A DNA stretch of 64,000 nt from Thiotrichaceae bacterium (GTDB lineage Bacteria; Pseudomonadota; Gammaproteobacteria; SZUA-140). Location: assembly GCA_002401765.2 (NCBI GenBank), contig NVTY02000076.1, positions 83,381 through 147,380 of the forward strand, in the 5' to 3' direction. This document shows positions 31,043-39,901 of this stretch, piece by piece; the first letter of the stretch is position 1; the number at the start of each line of letters is the position of its first letter. The position numbers and the translations under genes are program-made. The notes beneath the pieces are model-generated. The model was not told the origin of the DNA and did not search any database. It saw only the letters and a list, made by a program, of their open reading frames with translations.

Positions 31043-31681
31043 ATGAGTGACACTATTACCATTGCCCTATCGAAGGGCCGTATCTTTAAAGAGACCCTGC
31101 CGCTGCTTGAGCACGCTGGGATTATTCCGTTGGATGACCCGACCACCAGTCGCAAACTGATTCTGGATACTAATCTTGATGATGTAAAACTGGTGGTGAT
31201 TCGTGCCTCCGATGTGCCGACCTTTGTCGAATATGGTGCGGCTGATATGGGCGTCACTGGTAAAGACGTGCTGGTTGAGCATGGCGGTGAAGGACTTTAT
31301 GAACCGCTTGATTTGAAAATTGCCCGTTGCAAAATGATGGTCGCTGGGCCCAAAGATGGGGTGGTGGATGAGGGCCGACTGCGCATCGCGACCAAATATG
31401 TTGAGACGGCTAAGCGTTATTTTGCCGCACAGGGGCAGCAGGTTGAGATCATTAAACTTTATGGTGCGATGGAGCTAGCGCCGATTGTGGGCCTGGCTGA
31501 TCGCATTGTTGACGTGGTTGATACTGGCAATACATTGAAGGCCAATGGGCTGGTAGCGATGGACCACATCGCCGATATCAGTTCGCGCCTGATCGTCAAC
31601 AAGGCCTCGATGAAGATGAAGCATGAGCGTATGAAGCGCTATATCGATTTGATTGCTGAGGCCGTGGCGCAAAAAAATTAA
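31043..31681 (+). CDS. hisG: ATP phosphoribosyltransferase catalytic subunit HisG (short form)
   Basis: A 212-residue short-form HisG, the first enzyme of histidine synthesis, joining ATP and PRPP. The PRPP-binding motif is [16 protein letters not shown]. Short HisG lacks the C-terminal feedback domain and needs the regulatory partner HisZ, which is not in this window. The start [22 protein letters not shown] is typical. It follows murA by 65 bp, as in Pseudomonas. Confidence 0.96.
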   Translation: MSDTITIALSKGRIFKETLPLLEHAGIIPLDDPTTSRKLILDTNLDDVKLVVIRASDVPTFVEYGAADMGVTGKDVLVEHGGEGLYEPLDLKIARCKMMVAGPKDGVVDEGRLRIATKYVETAKRYFAAQGQQVEIIKLYGAMELAPIVGLADRIVDVVDTGNTLKANGLVAMDHIADISSRLIVNKASMKMKHERMKRYIDLIAEAVAQKN

Positions 31682-31717
31682 TGTTCGTGTCGATGTTTCA
31701 GATGATGGGAGTTGTCC

Positions 31718-33022
31718 GTGGTTAAGATTGTACGCCTGGATGCGGCGGCCGTCGATTTTAGACGCCAGCTTGATGAGCGCCTGGCATGGGATAGCGCCTC
31801 CGATGAGGGTGTTAACCAGGTTGTACGCGAGATCCTTGCTGATGTGCGTCAGCGCGGTGATGCCGCAGTGGTGGAGTACACCAATCGTTTTGATCGCCTT
31901 AGCGCTGAAAACATGGCTGCATTGGAGGTTCCTTTATCCGCTTTGAAGGCGGCGCGTGCCAGGGTCGACCCTGAGCAGTGCAAGGCACTGGAGTTTTCTG
32001 CGGAACGTCTTTATGCCTATCACAAACATCAGACGGTGGCATCGTGGTCTTATACCGAGGCCGACGGCACACTGCTCGGGCAACAGGTCAGCGCGATCGA
32101 TCGTGTCGGGCTTTATGTGCCAGGCGGCAAGGCTGTCTACCCATCGTCGGTATTGATGAATGCCATTCCGGCCAAGGTGGCGGGGGTTTCTGAGCTGATC
32201 ATGGTGGTGCCGACGCCAGACAATATTGTCAATGACATGGTGCTGGCGGCGGCGGATATCGCTGGCGTTGACCGTGTCTTTACCATTGGTGGCGCGCAGG
32301 CCATCGCGGCGCTTGCCTACGGTACTGAGACCGTGCCTCAGGTGGATAAGATTGTGGGGCCGGGCAATATTTACGTGGCGACGGCGAAAGGGATGGTATT
32401 TGGCGCGGTGGGTATTGATATGATCGCGGGTCCTTCTGAAATTTTGGTGATTAGCGATGGTGAGACTAACCCGGACTGGATCGCGATGGATCTCTTTTCG
32501 CAGGCTGAGCATGATGAAGATGCACAGTCGATCCTGGTCTCGCCCGATGCAGATCACCTTGATGCAGTGCAGACTAGTATTGATAAGCTATTACCGACGA
32601 TGGAGCGCGCGGCGATTATTCGCCAATCACTACAGGCACGAGCGGCCTTTATTAAAGTCGCCGATCTGGACCAGGCGGCTGAGATCTCCAATATGGTGGC
32701 GCCGGAGCACCTGGAGTTGTCGGTTGAAAACCCGGTTGAATTGACGAAAAAGATTAGCCACGCTGGCGCTATTTTTATGGGACGCTATACCGCCGAGGCG
32801 TTGGGTGATTACTGTGCTGGCCCGAATCACGTACTGCCGACCTCACGCACGGCGCGTTTTTCATCGCCACTGGGGGTTTATGATTTTCAGAAGCGCTCAA
32901 GCCTGATTATGTGCTCGGCGCAAGGGGCATCGACGCTGGGCAAAACAGCATCGATACTGGCGCGAGGCGAAGGGCTTACGGCGCATGCGCGTTCTGCTGA
33001 ATACCGTATCAAAGACGATTAA
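31718..33022 (+). CDS. hisD: Histidinol dehydrogenase HisD
   Basis: A 434-residue zinc- and NAD-dependent enzyme catalysing the last two oxidation steps to histidine. The signature [13 protein letters not shown] and the C-terminal catalytic segment with [18 protein letters not shown] are visible. The GTG at 31718 has GGGAG 6 bp upstream and gives MVKIVRLDA; an in-frame TTG lies 6 bp earlier. It follows hisG by 36 bp. Confidence 0.96.
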   Translation: MVKIVRLDAAAVDFRRQLDERLAWDSASDEGVNQVVREILADVRQRGDAAVVEYTNRFDRLSAENMAALEVPLSALKAARARVDPEQCKALEFSAERLYAYHKHQTVASWSYTEADGTLLGQQVSAIDRVGLYVPGGKAVYPSSVLMNAIPAKVAGVSELIMVVPTPDNIVNDMVLAAADIAGVDRVFTIGGAQAIAALAYGTETVPQVDKIVGPGNIYVATAKGMVFGAVGIDMIAGPSEILVISDGETNPDWIAMDLFSQAEHDEDAQSILVSPDADHLDAVQTSIDKLLPTMERAAIIRQSLQARAAFIKVADLDQAAEISNMVAPEHLELSVENPVELTKKISHAGAIFMGRYTAEALGDYCAGPNHVLPTSRTARFSSPLGVYDFQKRSSLIMCSAQGASTLGKTASILARGEGLTAHARSAEYRIKDD

Positions 33023-33045
33023 AACACCGATTAACCGTGTATACC

Positions 33046-33062
33046 GGGTGAATAGTTCACCC
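33046..33062 (+). terminator. Hairpin between hisD and hisB, possible weak terminator
   Basis: A 7-bp perfect stem (GGGTGAA, loop TAG, TTCACCC) starts 24 bp after the hisD stop. It is followed by only a modest T-rich stretch (CTTTTCT), so termination would be partial at best. It lies just ahead of a sigma-70-like promoter for hisB. Confidence 0.4.
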
Positions 33063-33080
33063 TGCTGTCGCTTTTCTCAA

Positions 33081-33109
33081 TAGACAGATAAGAGTATGCT
33101 TAGTATTAA
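33081..33109 (+). promoter_or_regulatory. Probable sigma-70 promoter of hisB
   Basis: TAGACA (33081-33086), a 17-bp spacer, then TATTAA (33104-33109). Spacing is ideal and the -35 box matches at five of six bases. The hisB ATG is 34 bp downstream of the -10 box, after an AAGGAG ribosome site. This suggests hisBHAFI can be transcribed apart from murA-hisGD. Confidence 0.5.
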
Positions 33110-33142
33110 GTTGCGATGATGCAACGAGCAAGGAGAAGATAA

Positions 33143-33736
33143 ATGACTGCGCGTAAGGCCACAGTCAGCCGCAACACATCGGAAACACAAATCACGATTT
33201 CTATTAATCTTGATGGTAGCGGCGTTGCTAATTTTGAGACCGGGGTACCCTTCCTAGACCACATGCTAGACCAGGTAGCACGCCATGGTCTGATCGATAT
33301 CGATGTAAAGGCCAATGGCGATCTGCACATCGATGCCCATCACACGGTTGAAGATGTCGGCATTACTCTGGGCCAGGCGTTGACCCAGGCACTGGGTGAT
33401 AAGCAGGGCATTCGTCGTTACGGCCATGCCTATGTACCGCTCGATGAGGCGCTGTCACGTGTTGTGATCGATCTCTCTGGACGGCCCGGCATTGAATACA
33501 ACGTTGATTATCCACGTGCACGCATCGGTGATTTTGATGTTGATCTGCTACTTGAATTTTTCAATGGTTTTGTCAATCACGGCCAGGTAACGCTGCACAT
33601 TGATAGCCTACGCGGCAGCAATGCCCATCATGTGGCAGAGACAATCTTCAAGGCGTTTGGGCGTGCATTGCGCATGGCGGTTGAGGCCGATACGCGCATG
33701 GCTGGTATTCTCCCATCAACGAAAGGGCATCTGTAA
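33143..33736 (+). CDS. hisB: Imidazoleglycerol-phosphate dehydratase HisB
   Basis: A 197-residue monofunctional dehydratase; it lacks the histidinol-phosphatase half found in the fused enterobacterial HisB. The manganese-binding histidine motifs are visible as [24 protein letters not shown] and [15 protein letters not shown]. An AAGGAGAAG ribosome site precedes the ATG. In many relatives hisC lies just before hisB; here the 120-bp gap after hisD has no coding sequence. Confidence 0.97.
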   Translation: MTARKATVSRNTSETQITISINLDGSGVANFETGVPFLDHMLDQVARHGLIDIDVKANGDLHIDAHHTVEDVGITLGQALTQALGDKQGIRRYGHAYVPLDEALSRVVIDLSGRPGIEYNVDYPRARIGDFDVDLLLEFFNGFVNHGQVTLHIDSLRGSNAHHVAETIFKAFGRALRMAVEADTRMAGILPSTKGHL

Positions 33737-33798
33737 CGCTGATTCGGTGTGAACGATTCACTGTATAGATTTCATCAGTAGAGGTTGGGATAAGCGGA

Positions 33799-34446
33799 AT
33801 GGCAACAGTTGCAGTCATTGACTATGGCATGGGTAATATCCGTTCCGTCTCAAAGGCGTTAGAACATGTGAGTGGCGACACAAAAGTGGTCGTGACGCAC
33901 AATGCAGAAGAAGTGCTGCGCGCGGATCGTGTGGTGTTACCGGGTGTTGGTGCACTGCAAGATTGCGTGAGTGAACTCAAGCGTCTTGGGCTCGATGATG
34001 TGATCAGAGAGACGGTGTGCAATAAACCTTTTATGGGGATCTGCCTCGGGATGCAGGCGTTGTTGGATTGTAGTGCTGAGAACGGTGGTACCGAGGCGCT
34101 CGGTATTATCCCTGGTGAGGCGCGACACTTTGCCGATCAATTAAAAACAATTCCAGAGACAGAAGCACTTAAGGTGCCACACATGGGGTGGAATCAGGTG
34201 CATCAATCGAAGGCGCACCCGATGTGGCAGGGCATCAAACAAGATAGTCGCTTCTATTTTGTGCATAGCTACTATGTTGCCACTAAGAGTGACTCAGTGG
34301 TGAGTGCGACTACACCGTACGGTTTCGATTTTACTTCAGTGATCGACCGGGAAAATATTTTTGCAGTACAATTTCATCCAGAAAAGAGTCAGCACGCAGG
34401 GCTTGCGCTGTTGGCTAATTTTCTAAGCTGGGATGGAACCCATTAA
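33799..34446 (+). CDS. hisH: Imidazole glycerol phosphate synthase glutaminase subunit HisH
   Basis: A 215-residue class I glutamine amidotransferase that supplies ammonia to HisF. The nucleophile cysteine is in FMGICLGMQALLD, the oxyanion-region motif VVLPGVGALQDC is upstream, and the His-Glu pair is in AVQFHPEKSQHAG. It lies between hisB and hisA in the hisBHAFI run. Confidence 0.97.
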   Translation: MATVAVIDYGMGNIRSVSKALEHVSGDTKVVVTHNAEEVLRADRVVLPGVGALQDCVSELKRLGLDDVIRETVCNKPFMGICLGMQALLDCSAENGGTEALGIIPGEARHFADQLKTIPETEALKVPHMGWNQVHQSKAHPMWQGIKQDSRFYFVHSYYVATKSDSVVSATTPYGFDFTSVIDRENIFAVQFHPEKSQHAGLALLANFLSWDGTH

Positions 34447-34483
34447 TGACCACCACGATAGCTAACTTGTTTGAGGACCAATC

Positions 34484-35221
34484 ATGTTAATGATACCTGC
34501 CATTGATCTTAAGGATGGGAAATGTGTGCGCCTACGACAGGGGCGCATGGATGACGACACGGTATTTTCTGACGACCCGGTTGCGGTTGCGGGGCGTTGG
34601 GCGGCGGCGGGCGCACGACGCCTGCACCTGGTCGATCTTAATGGTGCGATTGAAGGTGAACCCGTCAATGGCCAGGTGATCCATGATATTGCCGAGGCGT
34701 ACCCCGATTTGCCGATTCAGGTGGGTGGTGGTATCCGTGATGAAGATACCATTCAAGGCTATTTGGAGGCGGGCGTGAGTTTTGTCATCCTGGGTACCGC
34801 GGCGGTCAAGGAACCTCATTTTGTCGGCGATGCTTGCAGTGCATTCCCAGGTCATATCATCGTCGGCCTTGATGCCAAAAATGGCAAAGTGGCGACCCAT
34901 GGTTGGTCGAAGCTTTCGCATCATGATGTGATCGATATGGCGCAGCATTTTGAGCGTGACGGGGTTGAGGCGATCATCTACACCGATATCAGTCGTGACG
35001 GCATGATGGGCGGCGTTAACATTGAGTCGACCGTTGCATTGGCACAGGCGATCACCATTCCGGTTATCGCTTCTGGTGGGATTAGCTCATTGGATGATAT
35101 TCGTGCGCTGGGTGAGGTTGCTGAAGAGGGGATCGTTGGCGCTGTCATTGGCCGCGCACTTTATGAAGAGGCCTTTGATTTTGCCGAGTGTCAAAAACTG
35201 GCCGATACCTTCGCTCAATAA
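34484..35221 (+). CDS. hisA: ProFAR isomerase HisA
   Basis: A 245-residue TIM barrel that isomerises ProFAR to PRFAR. It begins [20 protein letters not shown] with the catalytic Asp in AIDLKDG. The second catalytic Asp is in [13 protein letters not shown]. The paired phosphate sites (QVGGGIRDE and [11 protein letters not shown]) are present. It is followed by hisF, its structural homologue. Confidence 0.97.
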   Translation: MLMIPAIDLKDGKCVRLRQGRMDDDTVFSDDPVAVAGRWAAAGARRLHLVDLNGAIEGEPVNGQVIHDIAEAYPDLPIQVGGGIRDEDTIQGYLEAGVSFVILGTAAVKEPHFVGDACSAFPGHIIVGLDAKNGKVATHGWSKLSHHDVIDMAQHFERDGVEAIIYTDISRDGMMGGVNIESTVALAQAITIPVIASGGISSLDDIRALGEVAEEGIVGAVIGRALYEEAFDFAECQKLADTFAQ

Positions 35222-35263
35222 AAATTGATCAATAAAACCATTGAATAGAAAGTCGAACCTTAC

Positions 35264-36034
35264 ATGAGCCTTGCTAAGCGTATTATTCCCTGTCTCGATG
35301 TCGATGATGGGCGGGTGGTTAAAGGTGTTCAGTTTGTCGATATCCTTGATGCGGGTGATCCCGTTGAAGTGGCACGTCGTTATGATGAGCAGGGTGCGGA
35401 TGAACTGGTTTTTCTCGACATCACCGCCAGTTCTGATAATCGCGAAACCATGGTTCATGTGGTCGAAGAGGTCGCGAGCCAGGTCTTTATTCCGCTGACG
35501 GTGGGTGGTGGCATTCGTGAACTGAGTGACATTCGTCGTATGCTCAATGCGGGTGCAGATAAAGTGGGTATCAATACCGCTGCCGTGAATAATCCCGAGT
35601 TTGTACGTCAGGCGGCAGAACGTTTTGGCACGCAATGCATTGTGGTGGCGATCGATGCCAAGCAGGTGAGTGATGGTAAGTGGGAGATCTTTACTCATGG
35701 TGGACGCAAGGCGACCGGCATCGACGCGGTTGAGTGGGCAAAAAAGATGGCCAACTTCGGTGCCGGTGAGATTCTACTGACCAGTATGGATCGTGATGGC
35801 ACGCGTGATGGTTATGATCTTGCATTGACCCGCGCGATCAGTGAGGCGGTGCCGGTACCAGTGATTGCATCCGGTGGTGTGGGCACATTAGAGCATCTGG
35901 TTGAAGGTGTGATCGAAGGCAAAGCAGACGCGGTACTCGCGGCCAGTATCTTTCACTTTGGCCATCACACCGTGCAGGAAGCAAAAGACGCCATGTCAGC
36001 ACGAGGGTTAGAGATGAGGGCGCTTGATGTCTGA
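35264..36034 (+). CDS. hisF: Imidazole glycerol phosphate synthase cyclase subunit HisF
   Basis: A 256-residue TIM barrel that works with HisH to make imidazole glycerol phosphate and AICAR. The catalytic aspartates are in [15 protein letters not shown] and [15 protein letters not shown]. The phosphate-binding motifs TVGGGIRE and [12 protein letters not shown] are present. It overlaps the hisI start by 8 bp. Confidence 0.97.
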   Translation: MSLAKRIIPCLDVDDGRVVKGVQFVDILDAGDPVEVARRYDEQGADELVFLDITASSDNRETMVHVVEEVASQVFIPLTVGGGIRELSDIRRMLNAGADKVGINTAAVNNPEFVRQAAERFGTQCIVVAIDAKQVSDGKWEIFTHGGRKATGIDAVEWAKKMANFGAGEILLTSMDRDGTRDGYDLALTRAISEAVPVPVIASGGVGTLEHLVEGVIEGKADAVLAASIFHFGHHTVQEAKDAMSARGLEMRALDV

Positions 36035-36410
36035 TTTTCTCGATGAAGTTAAATGGACCAGCGATGGGCTTGCTCCAGCGATTGCGCAAGATGTGACTGA
36101 TAATAGCGTATTGATGGTTGCATGGATGAATCGCGAGGCATTGCAGTTAACGGTTGATACCGGCCATGCAGTTTACTGGTCACGTTCGCGCAAAAAACTG
36201 TGGCATAAAGGTGAAGCGTCGGGTCATCAGCAGCGCATCAAAGAGGTTCGCCTTGATTGCGATAACGATGTGATCTTGCTGAAGGTTGAACAACTTGGTG
36301 GTATCGCCTGTCATACCGGGCGTCATCATTGCTTCTTTAAAATTTACCGCGCAGGAAAGTGGGTTGAAGTTGAGCCGGTCCTGAAAAAACCTGAAGATAT
36401 CTACCGCTAA
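36027..36410 (+). CDS. hisI: Phosphoribosyl-AMP cyclohydrolase HisI
   Basis: A 127-residue monofunctional cyclohydrolase opening the adenine ring of phosphoribosyl-AMP. Motifs [28 protein letters not shown] and the metal cysteine segments LDCDND and [13 protein letters not shown] are intact. It is not fused to the HisE pyrophosphohydrolase, and no hisE follows. I start at the ATG at 36027 rather than the TTG just before it. Confidence 0.96.
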   Translation: MSDFLDEVKWTSDGLAPAIAQDVTDNSVLMVAWMNREALQLTVDTGHAVYWSRSRKKLWHKGEASGHQQRIKEVRLDCDNDVILLKVEQLGGIACHTGRHHCFFKIYRAGKWVEVEPVLKKPEDIYR

Positions 36411-36959
36411 GACGCCTCTCTGTTTCGGCGGTGCTAACTTTTTCGGTTGATGTCCATCGACTGAGTTCAAAACCTAACGTTCCGATATAGTGCTTGATTA
36501 TTGATGCGCCAAGCTAATGCCTGGTGCTGTCCGTTGTCGATGGTGTTATTTGAGAGTGGCCCACGCTAAAGTTTTATTGTTTTTGAACGATGCGCTTTAC
36601 GGTTAATAGTTTTAGCGCACAAGCACTAATGACGCGTGGTGATTGCAGTTAGTCGCAGCCAATAGTCATAACAGGTGTCGAGCTGGGTTGCACTGCTGTC
36701 AGCTTTTATCGTTGCCAATACGCATCTCTCTATTAGGTTAAATTCCCCGGCACTCCCTTATCCTTATTTTGCAGCGCCCTCGAAAGTCTTCGAGTTGAAC
36801 AAACATCAAAGAAAACGTGCTAGTGGCAGATAACTCAAAGCATAGGAATGGCTTACTACCGTGTAGGGTCTTAGTCATTAGTAGCCGTTTGTCGGCTAAA
36901 TAAAACCGCTTATCTGCTTTCACGTGACCCGTCGTAATATGAATGGTACTACTAAAACC
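36411..36959. other. Non-coding gap between hisI and the minor pilin operon
   Basis: About 550 bp without a convincing gene on either strand; the short open frames have no recognisable features. It separates two plus-strand operons, so it should hold the hisI terminator and the promoter of fimU-pilE. I see no strong rho-independent hairpin and no sigma-54 match. A weak inverted pair, TGCGCT and AGCGCA, lies near 36590-36620. Base composition resembles the surroundings. Confidence 0.5.
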
Positions 36960-37523
36960 ATGAAAAATAGACACACAGGATTCACTTTGATTGAGTTGAT
37001 GGTCACATTGGCCATCGCAGCCATTCTGTTGTCACTGGCGGTTCCCAGTTTTCAGACGATGATTGCCAATAATCGCATTACCAGCCAGCTCAATGAGCTG
37101 GTGACTGCGGTCAATTACGGGCGCAGTGAGGCCGCTAAATCCAATACTACAGTTATCCTGTGTGGCAGCGCTAATCCAACAGTAGCGGCGCCGGTTTGTG
37201 GCGGCACAGCAATAGGGTGGCTGTTATTCACGAGTGGTGATGGAAATAACAGCTTTGATGTCGCTACCGACACCCTTATTCGTGTTGGTACTTTTATCCA
37301 TCCCAGCATTCAAGTGAGTGCCAATCCTGCATTGGCTGATGGCTTAGTCATTAATGCCAACGGATCCACTAATGAGGATGGTAACATCGCCATTGCGGCC
37401 ATATGCGATGACCGTGATAATGATGGCACCTTTGATGTTGCCTTTGGAAAGGAACTTCGAGTGGCACCCTCCGGGCACATTCAAGCGGTATCGTCACCGA
37501 TCGCAATATGCACTTTTCCATAA
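36960..37523 (+). CDS. fimU: Minor pilin of the GspH/FimT type (FimU-like)
   Basis: A 187-residue pseudopilin-like protein. Started at MKNRHTG it has a 7-residue leader followed by FTLIELMVTLAIAAILLSLAVPSFQ, the class III signal cut by PilD. In-frame starts at 36939 and 36924 would lengthen the leader and have no better ribosome site. The GspH-like C-terminal domain is visible as GRSEAAKSN and related strands. It is first in the fimU-pilV-pilW-pilX-pilY1-pilE order; minor pilins prime pilus assembly and sit at the tip. Confidence 0.88.
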   Translation: MKNRHTGFTLIELMVTLAIAAILLSLAVPSFQTMIANNRITSQLNELVTAVNYGRSEAAKSNTTVILCGSANPTVAAPVCGGTAIGWLLFTSGDGNNSFDVATDTLIRVGTFIHPSIQVSANPALADGLVINANGSTNEDGNIAIAAICDDRDNDGTFDVAFGKELRVAPSGHIQAVSSPIAICTFP

Positions 37524-37526
37524 GTC

Positions 37527-38150
37527 ATGAGCAAAAAATTCAGGTTAAAAATGTCTAATTATTATGTTGAAAATCGTTGCAATAGCCCCACTGTGCGCCC
37601 TCTAAAGGTTCGTAATAGCAGAGTGATTTCCAGTCAGGGAATATCCGAAAAGGGCTTCACCATGATCGAGGTTGTTATTGCAATGTTAGTGCTGATGGTT
37701 GGATTGCTGGGTATTGCCAGCATGCAAACTTACGGAGTACAAGCCACGATGAAATCTCATCAGCAAGCCATCGCGATGGTGCAGGCACAAGATATTGCCG
37801 ACCGTATTCGCACTAATATTTCTGGTTTGCGTTCAACGCAATATACCAATGCCATTCCCGGTGCAGCGCCTAACCCAACTTGTATCGCACTGGCGGCCAC
37901 CTGCACCCCCGCTGAACTGGCCGCGACCGATCTCTTCAATTGGCAAGCAGAAAATGCCGCTTCGCTACCCTTAGGTCAGGGTAGCATTACCTGTACTGAT
38001 ATCGATGCTGGCACAGCTGGCACGCTTGAAGCCGGTTCAAGCTGCATCATCACGCTGCGCTGGGACGGCAATCGCAACGGCGCTGAGGGGCTGGATTGCA
38101 GTGGTTCGATATTGGATCTTGCCTGTTTGCGCATGAGGGTCATGCTGTGA
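37527..38150 (+). CDS. pilV: Minor pilin PilV
   Basis: A 207-residue minor pilin with the signature EKG|FTMIEVVIAMLVLMVGLLGIASMQ. From the first ATG the leader would be 43 residues, unusually long. A second ATG at 37551 has an AGG 6 bp upstream, and a GTG at 37622 would give an 11-residue leader; the true start is uncertain. The motif ADRIRTN after the helix is typical of PilV. It follows fimU by 3 bp and overlaps pilW. Confidence 0.88.
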   Translation: MSKKFRLKMSNYYVENRCNSPTVRPLKVRNSRVISSQGISEKGFTMIEVVIAMLVLMVGLLGIASMQTYGVQATMKSHQQAIAMVQAQDIADRIRTNISGLRSTQYTNAIPGAAPNPTCIALAATCTPAELAATDLFNWQAENAASLPLGQGSITCTDIDAGTAGTLEAGSSCIITLRWDGNRNGAEGLDCSGSILDLACLRMRVML

Positions 38151-39160
38151 TTATCGCTAAGCAACATGGTGTTCTGTTGCCACAGCCAGTGGGGATGCAA
38201 AAACAAGCGGGCCTGTCGCTGGTAGAAGTGATGGTTGCGATGGGTATTGGCTTAGTTTTAATGACCGGGTTTATTCAGTTTTTCATCGCTAATAAACAAT
38301 CTCATGAAGTGCTGGGCGGTCTCAATGGCATGCAGGAAAATGGCCGTTATGCCGTGCGAGTCATCACTGACAGCTTGCATGCCGCTGATCATTGGGGAGG
38401 CGTTGCAGGTGGCGATGTGACGGGTGCACCGGCAGTGACCGGCATCGGTGCTATTTGTAATGCGGCCTGGATACTCAATACCTCGGTGGGCATTCAAGGG
38501 TTTGACGGTGCTGACGATACGCCATTGGCCGGCTGTACGGCAACAGGCTATCAAATAGACACCGATGTTTTTGTTGTGCGCCATGCGGGGGGTACCTATT
38601 TTCCGGGGCTCATTGCCAATGGAAGTGATACTGATATTTGGGTCAATACTAATGTTGGTATGGGCGCCAGCCTCAGCGCTGGGAATGCCGTTAATGTGGT
38701 GAATGTCAATGGGCTATATCATTACCCTTATAATATTAGCGTCTACTACATTCGCCCTTGCAGTGTCATGGCGGCTGCCGCCTGTGCCGCTAGTGACGAT
38801 GGCGGTAATCCTATCCCCACATTGGTGCGACTCTCACTGCAGGAAAACCAGCTTGTCGCGCAAACCCTGGTCAGTGGTGTTGAGCAGATGCAAATCGAGT
38901 ATGGCGTTGATACGGATGCCGACACCAACGCCAATTTTTATGCCAGTGCCGGTGCGATTACGACGACGGCTCAATGGGCGCAAGTTGTCAGTGCCCGTTT
39001 CAGTCTGGTTATCCGCTCGGATCAACGAGGCAAACTGATTGATACTAACAATTACACGCTGGCGGGTGGTTTCGTCTACACCCCGGCGGCAAATGCGCAG
39101 AGGTTTGCACGAAAAGTGTTCACTCGACTGGTTCAAATTCGCAACCGGAGCCGTTCCTGA
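38147..39160 (+). CDS. pilW: Minor pilin PilW
   Basis: A 337-residue minor pilin. The signature QAG|LSLVEVMVAMGIGLVLMTGFIQFF is followed by a large soluble domain. I chose the GTG at 38147: GAGGGT lies 6 bp upstream and it overlaps the pilV stop by 4 bp. An ATG at 38195 would give the classic 6-residue leader MQKQAG. The motif LNGMQENGRYAVRVI after the helix is typical of PilW. Probably part of the tip complex with PilX and PilY1. Confidence 0.88.
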   Translation: MIIAKQHGVLLPQPVGMQKQAGLSLVEVMVAMGIGLVLMTGFIQFFIANKQSHEVLGGLNGMQENGRYAVRVITDSLHAADHWGGVAGGDVTGAPAVTGIGAICNAAWILNTSVGIQGFDGADDTPLAGCTATGYQIDTDVFVVRHAGGTYFPGLIANGSDTDIWVNTNVGMGASLSAGNAVNVVNVNGLYHYPYNISVYYIRPCSVMAAAACAASDDGGNPIPTLVRLSLQENQLVAQTLVSGVEQMQIEYGVDTDADTNANFYASAGAITTTAQWAQVVSARFSLVIRSDQRGKLIDTNNYTLAGGFVYTPAANAQRFARKVFTRLVQIRNRSRS

Positions 39161-39834
39161 TGTTAAAGTACCCATGCCCATCACATCATTCGCCGCTCAG
39201 GGTGCCCCTCGGTAAGCCGCGCATGAGGCCACAGCGTGGCGCAGTGCTCATTACCAGTCTGATTTTTCTGATCGTATTAACATTGATTGCATTGGTTGCC
39301 AGTCAGTCCACGGTACTGGAAACACGCATGAGCACCAATACTATTATCAAAAGCCATGCCACTGAAGCTTCTGAAACATTGCGTACTGGCACGAATGATC
39401 TACTTGAAACCCACTTATATCATCGTGGCTGGCCGACAGCCGTCACTGGTGGCGATCTCGCTAACGCCCTTTTTTCAATCCCTGATGGTATAACGGTGAG
39501 TAATGTTGCCAACTGGGGTATGGGTAATGGGGCCGCTGAGCTTCTGTTCACGAATGCCACCTGGGTACAGGACATGACTTTAAGTATCGACGGGAATGGC
39601 GACGGCGACTTTAACGATGGCGTGGACCAGAGTGCCAATCTTTTCGTCTATAAAACAGTTACCGTCAACTCCCCCGGGTCTGCCACCGCCATGGTGTCGG
39701 GTTATGAAGGGGTGGGTAAGTCATCTGCGGGTGGTGGCGCGTTGATGTTTTTTGATCTCCGCAGCATCGGTACTTCTACTGGTAATGCCGCCACGGTGAC
39801 AGGCAGTAATTATCGTTATGTGATTCGCAAATAA
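39160..39834 (+). CDS. pilX: Minor pilin PilX
   Basis: A 224-residue protein with the PilX opening PQRGAVLITSLIFLIVLTLIALVASQS. The position-5 glutamate of most pilins is replaced (AVLIT), as usual in PilX. Its ATG shares a base with the pilW stop (TGATG), and an internal ATG at 39223 would give a 6-residue leader. The helix is followed by TRMSTNTIIKSHATEASE, as in the family. It precedes pilY1. Confidence 0.87.
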   Translation: MLKYPCPSHHSPLRVPLGKPRMRPQRGAVLITSLIFLIVLTLIALVASQSTVLETRMSTNTIIKSHATEASETLRTGTNDLLETHLYHRGWPTAVTGGDLANALFSIPDGITVSNVANWGMGNGAAELLFTNATWVQDMTLSIDGNGDGDFNDGVDQSANLFVYKTVTVNSPGSATAMVSGYEGVGKSSAGGGALMFFDLRSIGTSTGNAATVTGSNYRYVIRK

Positions 39835-39901
39835 TTCTAGTCATAGTCATTACACCTATAAAACCATAATGAACAACAGGCCGGCACAGGAGTATCACCG
39901 C

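Noticed and set aside
31934..32557. 207-codon open frame on the minus strand
   Set aside because: It is antisense to hisD and rich in His and Arg, as expected from reverse reading of a conserved gene. No motif and no ribosome site.
35087..35698. 203-codon open frame on the minus strand
   Set aside because: It is antisense to the hisA end and hisF and has no family features.
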